Positions 63,168-64,000 of a stretch of 64,000 nucleotides of DNA are shown in pieces. Where the stretch lies: positions 1-64,000 of the forward strand of contig NZ_VEVQ02000003.1 in the NCBI RefSeq assembly GCF_006491595.2, in the 5' to 3' direction. The stretch is from Flavobacterium jejuense (GTDB lineage: Bacteria; Bacteroidota; Bacteroidia; Flavobacteriales; Flavobacteriaceae). The number at the start of each line of letters is the position of its first letter. The stretch's first letter is position 1. The notes under the pieces are model-generated. The model saw only the letters and a list, made by a program, of their open reading frames with translations. It was not told the origin of the DNA and ran no database searches. Both the position numbers and the translations under genes were made by a program.

Positions 63168-63704
63168 GTGATGGATGAAAAAATAATACAAGCCTGTAAA
63201 AAGCAAAACCGCGAAGCGCAACGTAAGGTTTATGAATATATGGCTCCAAAGCTGTATCACTTATGCAAACGCTATCTTAAAAAAGAAGAAGAAATCGAAG
63301 AAGTCTTAGCGGATGGCTTTTTTATTCTCTTTACCAAAATTGATCAATTAAAAGAAATCTATGCTTTTGAAGCTTGGGCAAGAAAAATTGTAGTCAACCA
63401 ATGTTTGTTACAATTAAAAAAGAATCTCAACTTTAATTTATATTTAGAAGATGTAAGTTACAAATCCCAACCTTTAGCAGACAATGTGACCGATTTAGAA
63501 GAAGCTGATTTATTGAATTTACTCCTTTATATTCCAGAAGGTTGTCGAACGATTTTTAATTTATTTGTCATTGAAGGGTATTCGCATAAAGAAATTGCCA
63601 ATCAATTAGGTATTTCAGAAGGCACCTCTAAATCACAATTGAATGCTTCCAAAACGAAGTTAAAAGAATTGGTAAACACTTTTTACTATCAAAAAGCAAA
63701 ATAA
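63168..63704 (+). CDS. ECF RNA polymerase sigma factor
   Basis: This 178-aa sigma-70 factor of the ECF type has region 2 (REAQRKVYEYMAPKLYHLCKRYL, with VLADGFFILFTKIDQL and AWARKIVVNQCL) and region 4 (LLYIPEGCRTIFNLFVIEGYSHKEIANQLGISEGTSKSQL, cited as FNLFVIEGYSHKEIANQLG and SEGTSKSQL). It should direct polymerase to a small set of promoters under the control of the membrane protein encoded 2 bp downstream. The signal is unknown. Confidence 0.93.
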   Translation: MMDEKIIQACKKQNREAQRKVYEYMAPKLYHLCKRYLKKEEEIEEVLADGFFILFTKIDQLKEIYAFEAWARKIVVNQCLLQLKKNLNFNLYLEDVSYKSQPLADNVTDLEEADLLNLLLYIPEGCRTIFNLFVIEGYSHKEIANQLGISEGTSKSQLNASKTKLKELVNTFYYQKAK

Positions 63705-63706
63705 TC

Positions 63707-64000
63707 ATGGGAACAGAAGATAAATTATATAAAAAAATACAACAAGTAGCCGAAAAAGCTGAAACCAATACTTTCCCTGGAATGGAAAAAGTATGGGCGC
63801 GAGTTGAGGAGAAGTTGGAAACAAATGTTCTTAAGAAAGAAAAAAATAATTGGAAAAAAATTAGTGTCGCTGCTTCAATTATCATTGTTTTATCTATCCT
63901 TTACAATTTCAATAAAAGAGAATCCAGAATAGAAAGAGACTCAATTGTAATTAATGATTCTATGGTAAAAAAAGAATTATTAAAAGAAGAACAAATAATC
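63707..64000 (+). CDS. Anti-sigma-like membrane protein, cut by window end
   Basis: The reading frame starts 2 bp after the sigma factor stop and runs off the right edge (98 codons seen). The N-terminal cytoplasmic part (about 1-50) is helical and acidic/basic mixed (VWARVEEKLETN), like Bacteroidota anti-sigma domains, and a membrane segment follows at about 53-68 (ISVAASIIIVLSILYNF). The C-terminal part is periplasmic and missing. It most likely holds the sigma factor inactive. Confidence 0.8.
   Translation, partial: MGTEDKLYKKIQQVAEKAETNTFPGMEKVWARVEEKLETNVLKKEKNNWKKISVAASIIIVLSILYNFNKRESRIERDSIVINDSMVKKELLKEEQII

Noticed and set aside
63628..63885. 85-aa minus-strand open frame at the right edge
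   Set aside because: It overlaps the sigma factor end and the anti-sigma-like gene on the other strand, which have family support and 2-bp coupling.

Overview
The window looks like chromosomal DNA from a member of the Bacteroidota, most likely a flavobacterium (Flavobacteriaceae). The basis is: very AT-rich DNA, type IX secretion sorting domains of both type A and type B, bacillithiol synthesis (bshC), starts without Shine-Dalgarno sequences, and promoter boxes of the Bacteroidota TAnnTTTG type (clear at 37532 and 41889). No rRNA, tRNA, transposase, phage gene or CRISPR array was seen.

Layout. 1-3690 is an accessory patch: a 408-aa protein ending in a HEPN RNase-type motif, flanked by attC-like sites, then a HigB toxin with an unusually long HigA antitoxin fused to a metallopeptidase, and an intergenic stretch with repeated palindromic ACGTATTTATACGT words. 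3688-6189 holds two GNAT acetyltransferases, a lipoprotein and an unknown protein. 6403-14386 is a hemicellulose locus: a tight operon of CE2-like esterase, sialate-O-acetylesterase-like esterase, GH3 and GH51, with a divergent secreted GH5-type enzyme. 14471-20561 has a LysM/NlpC hydrolase, a hybrid sensor kinase, a cobalamin-type radical SAM protein and a small XRE regulator that faces a twelve-unit, 21-bp tandem repeat array. 21006-27467 is a cell-surface block of four secreted proteins, three with recognisable T9SS sorting tails.

27763-31225 is an RNA-repair/ribosome-rescue block: RtcB ligase, a nucleotidyltransferase-fold protein, peptide chain release factor H and a TPR-like protein, all on the minus strand. 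31679-37416 has bshC, a second HEPN-type protein, unknown proteins, a rhodanese sulfurtransferase and a lipoprotein beta carbonic anhydrase. 37560-41053 is a nitric-oxide response operon (Rrf2 regulator, membrane protein, cupin, quinol-type NO reductase) behind an inverted repeat. 41135-47284 is mainly housekeeping (ndk, glycolate-oxidase-type dehydrogenase, AEC transporter, meaB).

47285-55149 is the most notable region: a class I lanthipeptide cluster. Precursor, LanC cyclase and full-length LanB dehydratase lie on the minus strand. Divergent from them are an anchored protein, a membrane protein, a histidine kinase and a NarL-type response regulator. A 22-bp near-perfect palindrome sits in the precursor promoter, and a hairpin separates the precursor from the modification genes. 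No dedicated export/leader-peptidase gene is present. 55152-64000 carries a small acidic protein, a prohibitin-like protein, a MATE transporter, an erythromycin-esterase-like enzyme with an AraC regulator, PPK2, a beta-propeller-like protein, a LURP-one/scramblase-like protein and the start of an ECF sigma/anti-sigma pair cut by the window edge.
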